From assembly GCA_030430565.1 (NCBI GenBank), contig JAUIKS010000021.1, positions 145,183 through 209,182 of the forward strand: 64,000 nt of DNA, read 5' to 3'. A model generated the notes under the pieces. The model did no database searches. It was not told the DNA's origin and was given only the letters and a program-made list of their open reading frames with translations. Below are positions 53,689 to 62,815 of the stretch, piece after piece; position 1 is the first letter of the stretch, and each line of letters begins with the position of its first letter. The stretch comes from Polyangia bacterium. GTDB lineage: Bacteria; Myxococcota_A; Polyangia; Nannocystales; Nannocystaceae. The position numbers and the translations under genes were made by a program.

Positions 53689-54878
53689 GACGCGGTGACT
53701 CCTGCTGGGGTCTGGGCCTGGCGGGCCTCGGCGCGGGCTCGCTCCTCGCGCAGCTCGGCGAGCAGCGCCAGGCTCGCGCCGACGACGACGCCGAGCAGCG
53801 GCACGAGCGTGTAGCTCTTGTACGAGGCGCAGGTGACGAGGTAGGCGAGCACGCTGACCGAGCCGCCGAGGATCGCCGCGCGCAGGTCGTGGGGCGCGCG
53901 GAAGGCCTGCTGCGTCATCGCCCACAGCGGCAGGCTCAGCAGCGCCGAGCCGAGCAGGCCGAACTTCCACAGGTGATAGGCGATCATGTTGTGGACGTAG
54001 CTGACGACGTGGTTGTCGACGACGAACTCCGCGCCGAGGCCGAGGCCGAGCGCGGGGCGGGTCGAGAACACGTAGAGGCAGTGGAGGATCTCGCGCATAC
54101 GCCCGCCGACCGTGCCGATCGAGCCGAGCCGCAGGTACTGCTCGCCGAATTGCCACACCGCCGGCGTGAACAGCAGGAGCCCGAGCGCGGCCACGACCGC
54201 GAGCGAGAGGCCGCGCGAGGGCTTGCGCAGGTACACCGCCGTGCCGACGCCGAGCGCCAGGCCGAGCAGCATCCCGCGGCTGACGGTGGCGATCACGGCG
54301 AGCGCGAGCACGACGGTCATGGCGAGGTACAGCCGCCGCGTTCGCGTGTTTGTGGCGCGCGAGCGGGCGCGCTCGCGCAGCCGGTCGCGCGCGCGGTCGA
54401 GGCGGGGGAGGAACGAGACGATGAACAGCCCGACCAGCGGCGTGCCGGCGATGATGCGGAAGTAGAAGTAGGTCGAGCGGACCCGCGAGAGGTCGTAGGT
54501 CGGCATGCGGTACAGCGAGATCGCGGCGTCGCCGAGGCACACCAGCAGCGCGGTGAGCAGCAGCGCGCGCGGTCGATGGCCGCCGCGGCCGGCCGCGAGC
54601 CCGAGCGCGAACAGCAGGTAGGGCAGCGCGTCCTCGAGCAGCTGCGTGGTCGGGTTGCCGTAGGCGAGGCCGACGACGAGCGCGAGCGCGAGCGCGAGCG
54701 CCCACGGGAGCAAGAGCACCAGCTGCTTGCGCGCCCCGGGCGAGCGCAGAAAGCCGCCGAGGCCGGCGAGGCCGAGCATCCCGAGGTAGGCGACGATCGA
54801 CGGCGACAGCCCCTCGGGGAAGAACGGCAGCGCGAGGCTCAGCAGGATGGCGGCCGCGGTCAGCAGCGTCGTGATCAT
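53685..54878 (-). CDS. O-antigen ligase/polymerase-like membrane protein
   Basis: A 397-residue membrane protein with about 11 hydrophobic helices. The periplasmic loop between later helices contains GGRMREILHCLYVFSTRPALGLG and HNMIAYHLWKFG. That conserved Arg and His block matches the Wzy/WaaL (O-antigen_lig) domain that polymerises or ligates lipid-linked polysaccharide. It is first in a tightly packed four-gene operon with the GT2, flippase and CapK-like genes. Confidence 0.86.
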   Translation of the reverse strand: MITTLLTAAAILLSLALPFFPEGLSPSIVAYLGMLGLAGLGGFLRSPGARKQLVLLLPWALALALALVVGLAYGNPTTQLLEDALPYLLFALGLAAGRGGHRPRALLLTALLVCLGDAAISLYRMPTYDLSRVRSTYFYFRIIAGTPLVGLFIVSFLPRLDRARDRLRERARSRATNTRTRRLYLAMTVVLALAVIATVSRGMLLGLALGVGTAVYLRKPSRGLSLAVVAALGLLLFTPAVWQFGEQYLRLGSIGTVGGRMREILHCLYVFSTRPALGLGLGAEFVVDNHVVSYVHNMIAYHLWKFGLLGSALLSLPLWAMTQQAFRAPHDLRAAILGGSVSVLAYLVTCASYKSYTLVPLLGVVVGASLALLAELREERARAEARQAQTPAGVTAS

Positions 54879-54992
54879 GACTCAGGCGAGGGCGGGGCTG
54901 GGATCGGCGCGCGCGCGCGCTCGTGTGGACGCTAGCACAGCCCCCGTCGATCGCGGAGGAATCGCCGGCTTCGCGCCGCCGGCACTCGCCCC

Positions 54993-56003
54993 TCAGCCCT
55001 CGAGCTTCTTGCCGCGGTAGTCGACCTTGCCCAAGCGGTCCCACTCGACCGGGATCGGGCGTCCGCCCTTCTTGGCGGCGTCGTAGTCGATCGTGAGCCC
55101 GAGCTCGGCGACCGCCCAGATCGCGACGTTGCTCCACAGCTCCGATCCCGGGTCGCTGATCCGGCTGCTCGCGTAGTTGCGGTGCGCCTGGATGTACTCG
55201 ATCGGGCAGCCGAGCTTGCGCCCCTCCTCGACCGCGTACTGGACCGAGCGGCGCGCCGCGAGGATCAGGCGATCGGTGATGACGTTGGGCTCTTTCTTGC
55301 CCCACACCGTCTTGGGGTCGCCCTCGACGCCGGCGTACAGCCCCTCGATCTCGATCCCGATCGAGAAGCGGTTCGATGAGTTGCCGTGGTAGACGTAGCG
55401 CCGCAGGCCGTTGACGAGCAGGACGTCGCCGTTCATCAGCGCCGCGAGGTGACAGGCGACGTTGTAGAAGCGCATGTGCAGCGCCTTGCGCTCGCCGTAC
55501 TTCTCGCGGTTGCGCTTGGTGGTGCCGAACTTCACGCCGGTCTGGTGGAGCACGATCGTCGTGATCTGCTCGGCCTTGCGCGGCCACTTCTTGCCCTTCT
55601 TGAGCTCGTGCTCGCCGCTGATGTCGAAGAGCTCGACGGTCGAGATGTCGGGCCACTGGTCGTCGCCGAAGCTCACCGCGAAGTCGGGGTAGTCGTCGAA
55701 GATCAGCTCCTCGTCCTCCTCGGCGTCGTCGAAGGGTAGCGGCTCGTCGGGGTTGAGCAGCGCGTCGGCGACCGCCGCCGGAACGCCGCCGGTCTCGTCC
55801 TCGAAGTCCCCCTCGTCCCACTCGAGCGCGCGCGACTGGGCGAAGCTGTAGAGCGCGGTCCAGGTCTCTGGATCGAGGGTGTCGTCCGGATCGCGCTCAG
55901 GCTCGAGCAGTCCCTGGCGCTGCAGCGCGTGCTTGAGCGCGGCCACGTCTTCGTGCTCGGCGCCGATCGTGAGGTGAGCAGCGTTGGTGATCGTCGATGT
56001 CAT
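54993..56003 (-). CDS. N-acetylmuramoyl-L-alanine amidase with peptidoglycan-binding domain
   Basis: A 336-residue protein from ATG 56003 (an upstream start at 56039 adds 12 residues). The N-terminal 60-70 residues (HLTIGAEHEDVAALKHALQRQGLL, PETWTALYSFAQ) resemble a peptidoglycan-binding domain of the PGBD type, and a long acidic linker follows. The Amidase_2 domain has TTIVLHQTGVKFG (first Zn His), SIGIEIEG, IQAHRNYASSRISDPG (second His and third ligand) as in AmpD/T7-lysozyme-type enzymes. It would cut the bond between muramic acid and stem peptide. No signal peptide is visible, so it may act in muropeptide recycling or be exported by another route. It lies 114 bp upstream of the polysaccharide operon. 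Confidence 0.85.
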   Translation of the reverse strand: MTSTITNAAHLTIGAEHEDVAALKHALQRQGLLEPERDPDDTLDPETWTALYSFAQSRALEWDEGDFEDETGGVPAAVADALLNPDEPLPFDDAEEDEELIFDDYPDFAVSFGDDQWPDISTVELFDISGEHELKKGKKWPRKAEQITTIVLHQTGVKFGTTKRNREKYGERKALHMRFYNVACHLAALMNGDVLLVNGLRRYVYHGNSSNRFSIGIEIEGLYAGVEGDPKTVWGKKEPNVITDRLILAARRSVQYAVEEGRKLGCPIEYIQAHRNYASSRISDPGSELWSNVAIWAVAELGLTIDYDAAKKGGRPIPVEWDRLGKVDYRGKKLEG

Positions 56004-56103
56004 CGTGCTGACGTCCTGCCTGTAACTAACCAGGCTCAAGATATCACGAGGGCGTGAAGACGCCCTCAGCGCTGAATCGCACGCTACGGGTACGGTCGCG
56101 CCG

Positions 56104-56513
56104 ATGTGACGCCTCGCCCCCTCGCTCCTCGCCGTGTCCCTCGCGCTCGCTTGTGATCCGGGCTCCGGTCCCGCGCCTGCAGCGAGCGCGGAGGTGAGCA
56201 GGGCGCCCGCGCCTGCGTCAGCGGCAGGCGGCGCGCCTCGAGGTCTCGCTCGCCGCGGCGACGCGCGGCGAGCCCATCGACCGTCGACTGCTCGTGATCC
56301 TCGTCGCGGCCTCCGAGCAGGAGCCGCGCTTTCAGGTCAGCGCGTCGCTCGACGCCGCGCAGGTCTTCGGGGTCGACGTCGACGGGCTCGCGCCGGGCGA
56401 GGTAGCGACCGTCGGCGGCGGCGCTACAACACGATGTACGTGCCGAGGATGCGAGCGGATCGAGGCGGGCGCGTCGGCGGGCGCCGACTTGAAGAGCTGG
56501 CGGTACTGACCGT
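56104..56513 (+). pseudogene. decayed esterase lipoprotein remnant
   Basis: ATG 56104 is followed directly by TGA, then RLAPSLLAVSLALAC, a clear lipoprotein signal in the same frame. After an Ala/Pro linker the frame shifts (+1) near 56230, where LEVSLAATRGEPIDRRLLVILVA and EPRFQVSASLDAAQVFGVDVDGLAPGE appear. That block is typical of the N-terminal domain of a secreted esterase-like family. In the first frame again, RYNTMYVPRM near 56420-56460 resembles the C-terminus of the same family, so a large central deletion is likely. Nonsense, frameshift and deletion together make function impossible. The family assignment is from memory of its motifs and is moderate. Confidence 0.6.
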
Positions 56514-56518
56514 GAGCG

Positions 56519-57610
56519 CTACGCGAGCTGGATCATCTGGATCATGGCGAGGCCGAAGGCCGCCAGGATGACCGCCGCGATCAGCCCGGCGTAGAGCGCC
56601 GAGAGCCCCACGCGGCGGAGCGTCGAGACGTCGACCCCCAGCCCGACGCCCGCCATCGACATCGTGATCAAGAAGCCGGAGACCGTAGTGACCGCGCTCG
56701 CGAGCGCGACGCGGTGGTCACCGGCCGACCACAACAGGCTCCGCTTGAGATGCAGCGTGAAGTCGGGCAGCAGGTTGAGCGAGTTGGCGACGGCGAGCAG
56801 CAGGAAGCCGACGATGAAGGGCGGCACGAGGGCGCGCAGCGGGGTCTTGCGGGCGACGTGCACCTCGCCGCGGGCGCGCTTGTGACGGGTGTACCAGGCG
56901 CCGAGGATCACGACGATGGGCGCGAGCAGCAGCACGCGCACGAGCTTGACGATGACCGCGACCTCGCCGGCGAGCGGCCCGTAGGCGAAGCCGGCGGCCA
57001 TGACCTGCGGCGTCGCCTGGATCGAGACGCCGGCCCAGACCCCGAAGCTCAGCTCGGTCATCTGCAGCGCCGCGCCGAGCAGCGGGAACAGGAAGATCGC
57101 GCCGAGGCCGAACAGCGTGATGGTGGTGACCGCGAACGCGACGTCGTGGTCCTCGGCCTCGATCGCGGGGGCGCTGACGACGATCGCCGTGCCGCCGCAG
57201 ATCGCCGTGCCGACGCTGATGAGGATTGCGAGCTTCTGCCCGACGCCCAGCCGGCGACACAGCGCGAGCGTGAGCGCGATCGCGACGGTGACGCAGACGA
57301 GGCTGACCACGAGCCCCTGCCGCGAGATCTCGAGGATCTTGTAGAAGTCGAGCTTGGCGCCGAGCAGCACGATCGCGGCGGGCAGCAGCCGCTTGACCGA
57401 GTACTTGATCCCGGGGGCGAGCGTCGGGCTCATGCCGGCGAGGTTGCGGACCGCGACGCCCGCGACGATGGCGAGCAGCAGCGCGTCGACGGGGTGTCGC
57501 CCGTCGATCGTGAAGGGCGCGAACGGCCACGCGTGGACCCAGCGCGCGACGGCGGCGATGACGAGGGTCAGCGCGAGCCCGGGCCAGATCGATGGCGGTG
57601 ACTGGTTCAT
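56519..57610 (-). CDS. YeiH/PSE-family putative sulfate/sulfite exporter
   Basis: A 363-residue membrane protein with about 10 helices. Family motifs are visible: the GIKYSVKRLLPAAIVLLGAKL loop-helix, ISVGTAICGGTAIVVSAPAI (the re-entrant Gly-rich signature) and VWAGVSIQATPQVMAAGFAYG. Members are called putative sulfate exporters (YeiH, TauZ-linked PSE family). It starts on the last base of the cysK stop (TGATG), so both are translated together. This coupling supports a role in sulfur balance, such as export of sulfite or sulfate. Confidence 0.9.
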   Translation of the reverse strand: MNQSPPSIWPGLALTLVIAAVARWVHAWPFAPFTIDGRHPVDALLLAIVAGVAVRNLAGMSPTLAPGIKYSVKRLLPAAIVLLGAKLDFYKILEISRQGLVVSLVCVTVAIALTLALCRRLGVGQKLAILISVGTAICGGTAIVVSAPAIEAEDHDVAFAVTTITLFGLGAIFLFPLLGAALQMTELSFGVWAGVSIQATPQVMAAGFAYGPLAGEVAVIVKLVRVLLLAPIVVILGAWYTRHKRARGEVHVARKTPLRALVPPFIVGFLLLAVANSLNLLPDFTLHLKRSLLWSAGDHRVALASAVTTVSGFLITMSMAGVGLGVDVSTLRRVGLSALYAGLIAAVILAAFGLAMIQMIQLA

Positions 57611-58566
57611 CAGATCATGAAGTCCAGGGCCGCGAGCGCGGGATCGGGGCTGGTCACGCTGAGGTAGCGCTCCCAGCCGTCGGGGACGAGGGAGACGACG
57701 CGCTTTTGGGCGCCGAGGCGCTTGGCGATCTGCAGGGCGCCCCAGATCGCCGCGCCCGCGGACATGCCGCCCGAGATCCCCTCGCTGCGGGCGAGCGCGC
57801 GCGCGGTTTCGAAGCCGGCGCGGTCGCTGCAGACGAGCACCTCGTCGATCACGGCGCGGTCGAGGACCGGGGGCACGAAGCCCGCGCCGATGCCCTGGAG
57901 CGCGTGCGGGCGGGTCTTGCCGCCGGTGAGCACGGGCGCGCCCTCGGGCTCGACGGCGATGACCTGAACTTCGGGCAAGGCCTGCTTGAGCGCCTGACCG
58001 ACCCCCGTGATCGTGCCGCCCGTGCCGACGCCGACCACCAGGGCGTCGAGCCGCCCGGCGGTCGCCTCGAGGATCTCGGCGGCGGTGGTGCGCCGGTGGA
58101 TGTCCGGGTTGGCGGGGTTTTGGAACTGCTGGGGCGTGAAGCAGCGAGGGTTGCGCGTGGCGATCTCTCGGGCGCGGTCGATCGCGCCCTTCATCAGCTT
58201 GCGCGCGGGCGTCAGCACGACCCGGGCGCCGTAGTGCTCGAGCAGCGCCTTGCGCTCGGGCGAGGCGTTGTCGGGCATCGTGATGATGAGCTGGTAGCCC
58301 TTGACCGCGGCGACCAGCGCGAGGCCGATGCCGGTGTTGCCCGAGCTCGGCTCGACGATGGTGTCGCCGGGGCGCAGCCGGCCGTCGCGCTCCGCAGCCT
58401 CGATCATGGCGAGGCAGATGCGATCCTTGACGCTGCCGGCCGGGTTGAGCGACTCGAGCTTCACGAGCAGCTCGGCGTCGTCAGGCCCGACGAGGCGGTT
58501 GATGCGGACCAGCGGCGTCGCGCCGATCAGGCTGAGCATGGAGTCTGCGATGTGCGGCCGTGTCAC
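57610..58566 (-). CDS. cysK: cysteine synthase A (O-acetylserine sulfhydrylase)
   Basis: A 318-residue PLP enzyme that makes cysteine from O-acetylserine and sulfide. GTG 58566 follows AGGA and gives a normal-length protein; ATG 58539 would cut nine residues. PLP-Lys47 lies in NPAGSVKDR. The substrate loop is EPSSGNTGIGLA, the phosphate-binding Gly loop is VGTGGTITGVG, and the C-terminal EGISGGMSAGAA is typical. It lacks the C-terminal CBS domains of some synthases. It is coupled to the YeiH-type exporter. It is divergent from a saccharopine-dehydrogenase-like gene across 129 bp. Confidence 0.95.
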   Translation of the reverse strand: MTRPHIADSMLSLIGATPLVRINRLVGPDDAELLVKLESLNPAGSVKDRICLAMIEAAERDGRLRPGDTIVEPSSGNTGIGLALVAAVKGYQLIITMPDNASPERKALLEHYGARVVLTPARKLMKGAIDRAREIATRNPRCFTPQQFQNPANPDIHRRTTAAEILEATAGRLDALVVGVGTGGTITGVGQALKQALPEVQVIAVEPEGAPVLTGGKTRPHALQGIGAGFVPPVLDRAVIDEVLVCSDRAGFETARALARSEGISGGMSAGAAIWGALQIAKRLGAQKRVVSLVPDGWERYLSVTSPDPALAALDFMI

Positions 58567-58695
58567 CCGGGTTCCTCGCGTAGGGCTCAGGTATACCGCA
58601 CGCGCCCGAGCGCGCGAACGCGGAAACACCGGCCGATGACCGCGACCCAGCGTCACGGGGCTCTCGCGCGCGCGCGCTGCTATCGTTCGTAGCCG

Positions 58696-59757
58696 ATGCC
58701 ACGGGTTCTCGTTGTCGGTGGGCGCGGCCACTTCGGCGCGCGGGTGCTGGAGGTGATACAGGCGCTGGCGCTCGAGGGTCTCGAGGTCACGGCCGCGAGC
58801 CGTCGCGCCGCGTGTCGAGTCGACCTCGCGGAGCCGGCGAGCTTCGCCGCGATGGGTGACTACGACGTCATCGTCAACTGCGCCGACACCGTGGGCGCGC
58901 CGCCCGACGCGGCCGCTCGCTACTGCCTCGAGCGCGGCCTGACGTTCTTGGACATGGGCGCTGACGTCGCGACGGCTGAGCGTCTGCTCGCGCTCGAGAC
59001 GACGGGGCGGGCGACCGGCGTCGTGATCGTCGGGGTCGGCGTGTTCCCGGGCTTGAGCACCGCGCTCGCGGCCCAGGCGTGCGCGCAGGCGCGGCGCCCC
59101 GAGGTCGTGACGCTGGGGGTTCGGCTCTCGCCGCTCTCCGGCGCCGGCCCGGGGAACTGCGCCCTGATGGTGCACATGCTCCAGCGCCCGTCCCTGCAGT
59201 TTGAGGACGGCCGGCGCGTCGAGGGACCGGCCGTCGGCGCGACGCTTCAGCTGCCCTACGCGGGCGTCGGTTCGCGGGCGTCGAGCCTCGTCGGTTTACC
59301 CGACGCGGCGTTGATCCACCGCTCGACCGGCGCGCCGACGGTGCGGACCGCGATGGCGCTTAACCCCGGCGTGTTCCGCTTCAGCTTCCGCGCGATCGCG
59401 GGGCTGCTCGCGATCGCGGGGCCGCTGCGCGGGATCCTGCTCGCGTTCACGCGCTGGAGCCTGTACCTGATGCGGGGCGTGCTGCTGCGCCGGGTCGAGT
59501 CGCGCGTGCAGCTGACCGCGACCGCCGGGCCACGTGAGGGCGACGGGGACGGGGACGAAGGCGTCACGCTGACGCTCGATGTCGCGGACGGGCGCGAGGG
59601 CACGGCGCTGGGCGTCGCGGCGGTGGTGGCCTGCTGTCTCGAGCGACAGGCGATCGAGCCCGGCGTCTACACGGTGCCCGAGCTGTTCGAACTCGACGCC
59701 TTGCTCGCGAAGACGCGCGACCTCGCGGACCCGCCGCTCGCGCTGCGCTCGCTGTGA
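58696..59757 (+). CDS. saccharopine-dehydrogenase-like NAD(P)-binding protein
   Basis: A 353-residue oxidoreductase-like protein. The N-terminal Rossmann fold is clear (RVLVVGGRGHFGARVLEVI, then ASRRAACRVDL, VIVNCADTVG and FLDMGADVATAERL). The following region has GVGVFPGLSTALAAQA, typical of the saccharopine dehydrogenase/YqeF-like superfamily in which this loop contacts the substrate. A hydrophobic helix near residue 240 (FRAIAGLLAIAGPLRGILLAF) suggests membrane association, as in SCCPDH-like proteins. The substrate is unknown. It is divergent from cysK and its stop lies 16 bp from the convergent lipoprotein stop. Confidence 0.84.
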   Translation: MPRVLVVGGRGHFGARVLEVIQALALEGLEVTAASRRAACRVDLAEPASFAAMGDYDVIVNCADTVGAPPDAAARYCLERGLTFLDMGADVATAERLLALETTGRATGVVIVGVGVFPGLSTALAAQACAQARRPEVVTLGVRLSPLSGAGPGNCALMVHMLQRPSLQFEDGRRVEGPAVGATLQLPYAGVGSRASSLVGLPDAALIHRSTGAPTVRTAMALNPGVFRFSFRAIAGLLAIAGPLRGILLAFTRWSLYLMRGVLLRRVESRVQLTATAGPREGDGDGDEGVTLTLDVADGREGTALGVAAVVACCLERQAIEPGVYTVPELFELDALLAKTRDLADPPLALRSL

Positions 59758-59773
59758 CGGGCCGCGCGCGTCG

Positions 59774-61651
59774 TCAGAGCGCCCGCGGGATCGCGGCGAC
59801 GTAGCCGCGCTGGTCGTCCGGGTCCATCTCGCAGCCGTGCTTGAGCGCCTCGAAGGAGGCTCCGTCCTCGGCGAGCACGGCGGGCTGGGCCGAGGTGTCG
59901 CACCAGTACGCGCCGATCAGCGAGAAGCCGGTCTTCTCGGGGGTGCTCCAGGCGATCGCGGAGACCGGGAGGTTGTTGCCGAGCAGCTGCGCACGCGCGA
60001 GCTCGCCGCTCGCGTCGATCTGCAGGAGCACCGTGACCGCGTCGTTGAACTCGTACTCGTGGTCGGCCGGCGGCAGCGGCATGGTCTCGCCCGCGACCTC
60101 GAGCTCGAAGGGCGTGTAGACGCGCGCGACGAGCCAGACGCCGTCGTCGTCGACCAGGCTCGGGCCGAAGACGCTGACGGTCGGCCCGAGCGCGTGGAAC
60201 CAGAGGGCCTCTCCCTCGGCGCTGAGGCCGGCGACCCAGGCTTGGTCCTCGTCCAGCGTGAGCTCCGTGACCGCGTCGTCCCCGTCGCGCAGCAGCAGCG
60301 CGCCGACGCCGTTGCCGTAGAGGAGCAGGTCGCCGTCCGCGGTCTGCTCGAAGCCGCGCAGGGGGGGCGAGCCCTCCTTGGCGACGCGGGCGCGCCACAG
60401 CACGCCGCCGTCGGTGTCGAGGCGCCCGACCACGGAGGTGCCGAGCTCCGCCTCGACGCCGGTCTCGAGCGGCGCGTCGGCGTCGGCGAAGACCGTGCTG
60501 TTCGCTGGGAGCTGGCTGTAGACGGCCCCGTCGGCGCCCGCGAGCAGCTGCGTGAACGGGAGCTTCGCGGTGTTGCGGTAGATCCAGCTCGGCTCCCCGT
60601 CGGCGTCGAGGCGCGCGAAGTAGGAGTCCTGGCCGCCGCTCATGGTCTTGGCGCCGCCCGTGTTCGAGGCGGCGATGAAGCCCGAGTAGTCGTAGTCGCC
60701 GGCGAAGATCACCCCGCCGTCCGGCAGCGGCGCGACGGCCTTGCCGTAATTAAACCATGTGTCCGTCAAGACAGGAGGAGTGCGCCCGCGGACGAACCAC
60801 GCGACGTCGCCAGCGGGCGTCATGCGGATGAGGAAGGGGTCCTCGGCGCGGTGGAACTGGTTGCCGTCGAGCTTCATCTCGGTGACGTGGGTCGCGGCGT
60901 CGGCGGTCCCGGGGAAGAACTCGGTGGTCCCGGTCCACGTCCCCGCGATCAACAGATCGCCGTTGCTCGCCGTCGTCAGCTGACGCGGGAGCACGGACAT
61001 GCCGAAGGGCGCCTGCTGGCCCAGCGTCGCCAGCATGCGGCCCTCGGCGAGCTCGCCGGTCTGACCGTCGAAGCGGGCGAAGGCCGGCGCGGTGTACATG
61101 GCCGCGAGGACGAGCTCGTCCGGGTCGTCGTCGGCGAGCACGATCTCGTGGGCGTACAGCCCGCCCGTGACCAGCGCGACGAGGTCGCCGTCGGGCAGCG
61201 GGGCGAGCCGCGGCGGCGCGAGCGAGCTCAGCCCGTCGAGCGCGCGCAGCCACAGCGGCGCCTCGGCGCCGAGCGGCTCCTCGAGCGCGCCCGTGGTCGC
61301 GCCGGTGTCGTCGGTGCCGCCGGTGCCGTCGGTGCTGTCGGTGCCGTCGGTGCCGTCGGTGGCGCCTGCGCTCGTCGCGTCGGTCAGGCTGTCCGTCGCG
61401 CCAGTCAGGCTGTCCGTCGAGTCAGTCGGGCCGCTCGTCGAGCTCGTCGGGCCGCTCGTCGAGTCGGTCGCGCCGCTCGTCGATTGGGTCGCGCCCGAGG
61501 CCGCGTCTGTCGCCGTGGCGCCGCCCGTGGTCTCGCCGCCGTCGGAGGCGCCGGTCTCGCTCGCCGTGCCGAGCCCGTCATCACCGCCACACCCGGCGAC
61601 GGCGAGCACGAGGAGCAGGGGGGCTGAGCGGGCGCGCGCGAGCGTGAGCAT
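59774..61651 (-). CDS. large lipoprotein with propeller-like body
   Basis: Predicted 625-residue lipoprotein, signal ending AVAGC, then a linker of about 105 residues rich in Thr/Ser/Asp/Gly with imperfect TDSTSGPT and DGTDGTDS repeats. The body has recurrent PLPDGDLVALV, TASNGDLLIAGTW, PLPDGGVIFAGDY, TADGDLLLYGNG and similar strands, a pattern of beta-propeller blades (SBBP/Kelch-like). No catalytic motif is visible. In myxobacteria such proteins are common surface components of unknown ligand. It lies downstream of the truncated DUF4215 gene on the same strand, separated by a strong hairpin. Confidence 0.83.
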   Translation of the reverse strand: MLTLARARSAPLLLVLAVAGCGGDDGLGTASETGASDGGETTGGATATDAASGATQSTSGATDSTSGPTSSTSGPTDSTDSLTGATDSLTDATSAGATDGTDGTDSTDGTGGTDDTGATTGALEEPLGAEAPLWLRALDGLSSLAPPRLAPLPDGDLVALVTGGLYAHEIVLADDDPDELVLAAMYTAPAFARFDGQTGELAEGRMLATLGQQAPFGMSVLPRQLTTASNGDLLIAGTWTGTTEFFPGTADAATHVTEMKLDGNQFHRAEDPFLIRMTPAGDVAWFVRGRTPPVLTDTWFNYGKAVAPLPDGGVIFAGDYDYSGFIAASNTGGAKTMSGGQDSYFARLDADGEPSWIYRNTAKLPFTQLLAGADGAVYSQLPANSTVFADADAPLETGVEAELGTSVVGRLDTDGGVLWRARVAKEGSPPLRGFEQTADGDLLLYGNGVGALLLRDGDDAVTELTLDEDQAWVAGLSAEGEALWFHALGPTVSVFGPSLVDDDGVWLVARVYTPFELEVAGETMPLPPADHEYEFNDAVTVLLQIDASGELARAQLLGNNLPVSAIAWSTPEKTGFSLIGAYWCDTSAQPAVLAEDGASFEALKHGCEMDPDDQRGYVAAIPRAL

Positions 61652-61763
61652 GGGCGGAGTGTCGACGCCCAGCGCCCCGCTGTAAACCGCTCGCTACGCG
61701 CGGTCAGACGGGATGACCGGCGCGTGTGTGCCGATACAACGTGATCGCGTCGCCCTACGACGA

Positions 61764-61786
61764 GGGCGCCCCAGCGCGGGGCGCCC
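61764..61786. terminator. strong G/C hairpin downstream of the DUF4215 gene
   Basis: GGGCGCCCC pairs perfectly with GGGGCGCCC around a 5-nt loop, 15 bp past the stop of the truncated DUF4215 gene. There is no T-run, but the stem strength and location fit a terminator for the minus strand. Confidence 0.5.
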
Positions 61787-61800
61787 GTCGCGTCACTCGC

Positions 61801-62815
61801 CTACGGCGCGATCTGGACGCACATGATGGCGATGAATCGGTTACAGGCCGAGACCTCCTGGCGGACCATCTGGCGCGCGTCGATCTCGGTGTTGCGCCCC
61901 TGGACGTTGTTGGCGTTGCTCGTCCAGTTGTTGCAGTTCAAGCCGACATCGGCCAAGCCGCTCTGCAGGGTGCCGGTCCAGCCGTCGGCGTCGGACCAGT
62001 CGTTGGGGTTGCCCATGCCCTCCTCGATCTCGACGCCGTTGAAGGCGAAGACGTCGACCGCGGCGACCCCGTTGCCGTTGTTGAAGATCGACATCCAGTT
62101 GGCGAACATCTGCTGGCCGTTGATGTTGTTGACCGGCACGTTCATGGCCGCGGGGCCCTGGAACAGGTCGATGACGTCGTTGTTGTCGTCGGAGAGGAAG
62201 GGCACCCAGGTGCCGCCGACGCCGGCGTTGTCGGCCTCGGTCTGGCACATCGTGGTCGCGCCGTCGATGCCGCCGAAGTTGCCCTGGTAGGCGCTCTCGA
62301 GCGCGGAGACGCGGATCTCCGGGATGATGTCGCAGATCATGTTGTCGTTGCAGTAGTTCGTGACGCAGTCGGCGTTGACGAGGCACATCTGGTCCTGCTC
62401 GCAGGGCTCGCAGTTCTCGCCGCCGCAGTCGACGTCGGTCTCGCCGTTGTTGATGGCCTGGTCCTCGCAGGTCGCGGTGATGCAGGCGTTGGAGCAGGCG
62501 TCGTCGTCGATGTCGTTCTCGTCCTCGCACTCCTCGGTGGCGACCATGTTGACGTAGCCGTCGCCGCAGAGCGCGGCGGTGCAGTCGAAGTCGCACATCT
62601 CGGAGTCCATCGCCATGTCGTCGCACTCCTCGACGCCGTCTTGCACGAAGCCGTCGCCGCAGACGGCGGGGACGCAGGTGTCGAGGCAGCCGTCGGTGTT
62701 CTCGAGGTTGCCGTCGTCGCACTCCTCGCCCATCTGGAGGATGCCGTCGCCGCAGCTCGGGAGCGCGCAGCTGTTGGTGCACTCATCGTCGTCGACATTG
62801 TTGCAGTACCCCTCT
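61801..62815 (-). pseudogene. DUF4215-type Cys-rich protein, 5'-truncated
   Basis: The frame encodes Cys-rich repeats of the DUF4215 type (CGDGILQMGEECDDGNLENTDGC and similar, in several copies) and then a compact domain with NNDVIDLFQGPAAMN, WMSIFNNGNG and a final CNRFIAIMC. At the 5' side the reading frame begins abruptly in the middle of a repeat (NNVDDDECTNSC). Upstream residues are unlike it, and no start codon or signal peptide is found before an in-frame stop near 62904. Expected sequence before NNVDDDE would be a CDDG unit. So a rearrangement removed the start. Translation could begin only inside, at ATG 62733, giving a protein with no export signal. Confidence 0.75.

Noticed and set aside
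53689..55821. A 1,019-codon minus-strand open frame that continues upstream of the GT2 gene
   Set aside because: Only its last 308 codons have glycosyltransferase character. The rest lies in another frame of the ligase and amidase genes and is Arg/Ala-rich nonsense typical of high-GC shadows.
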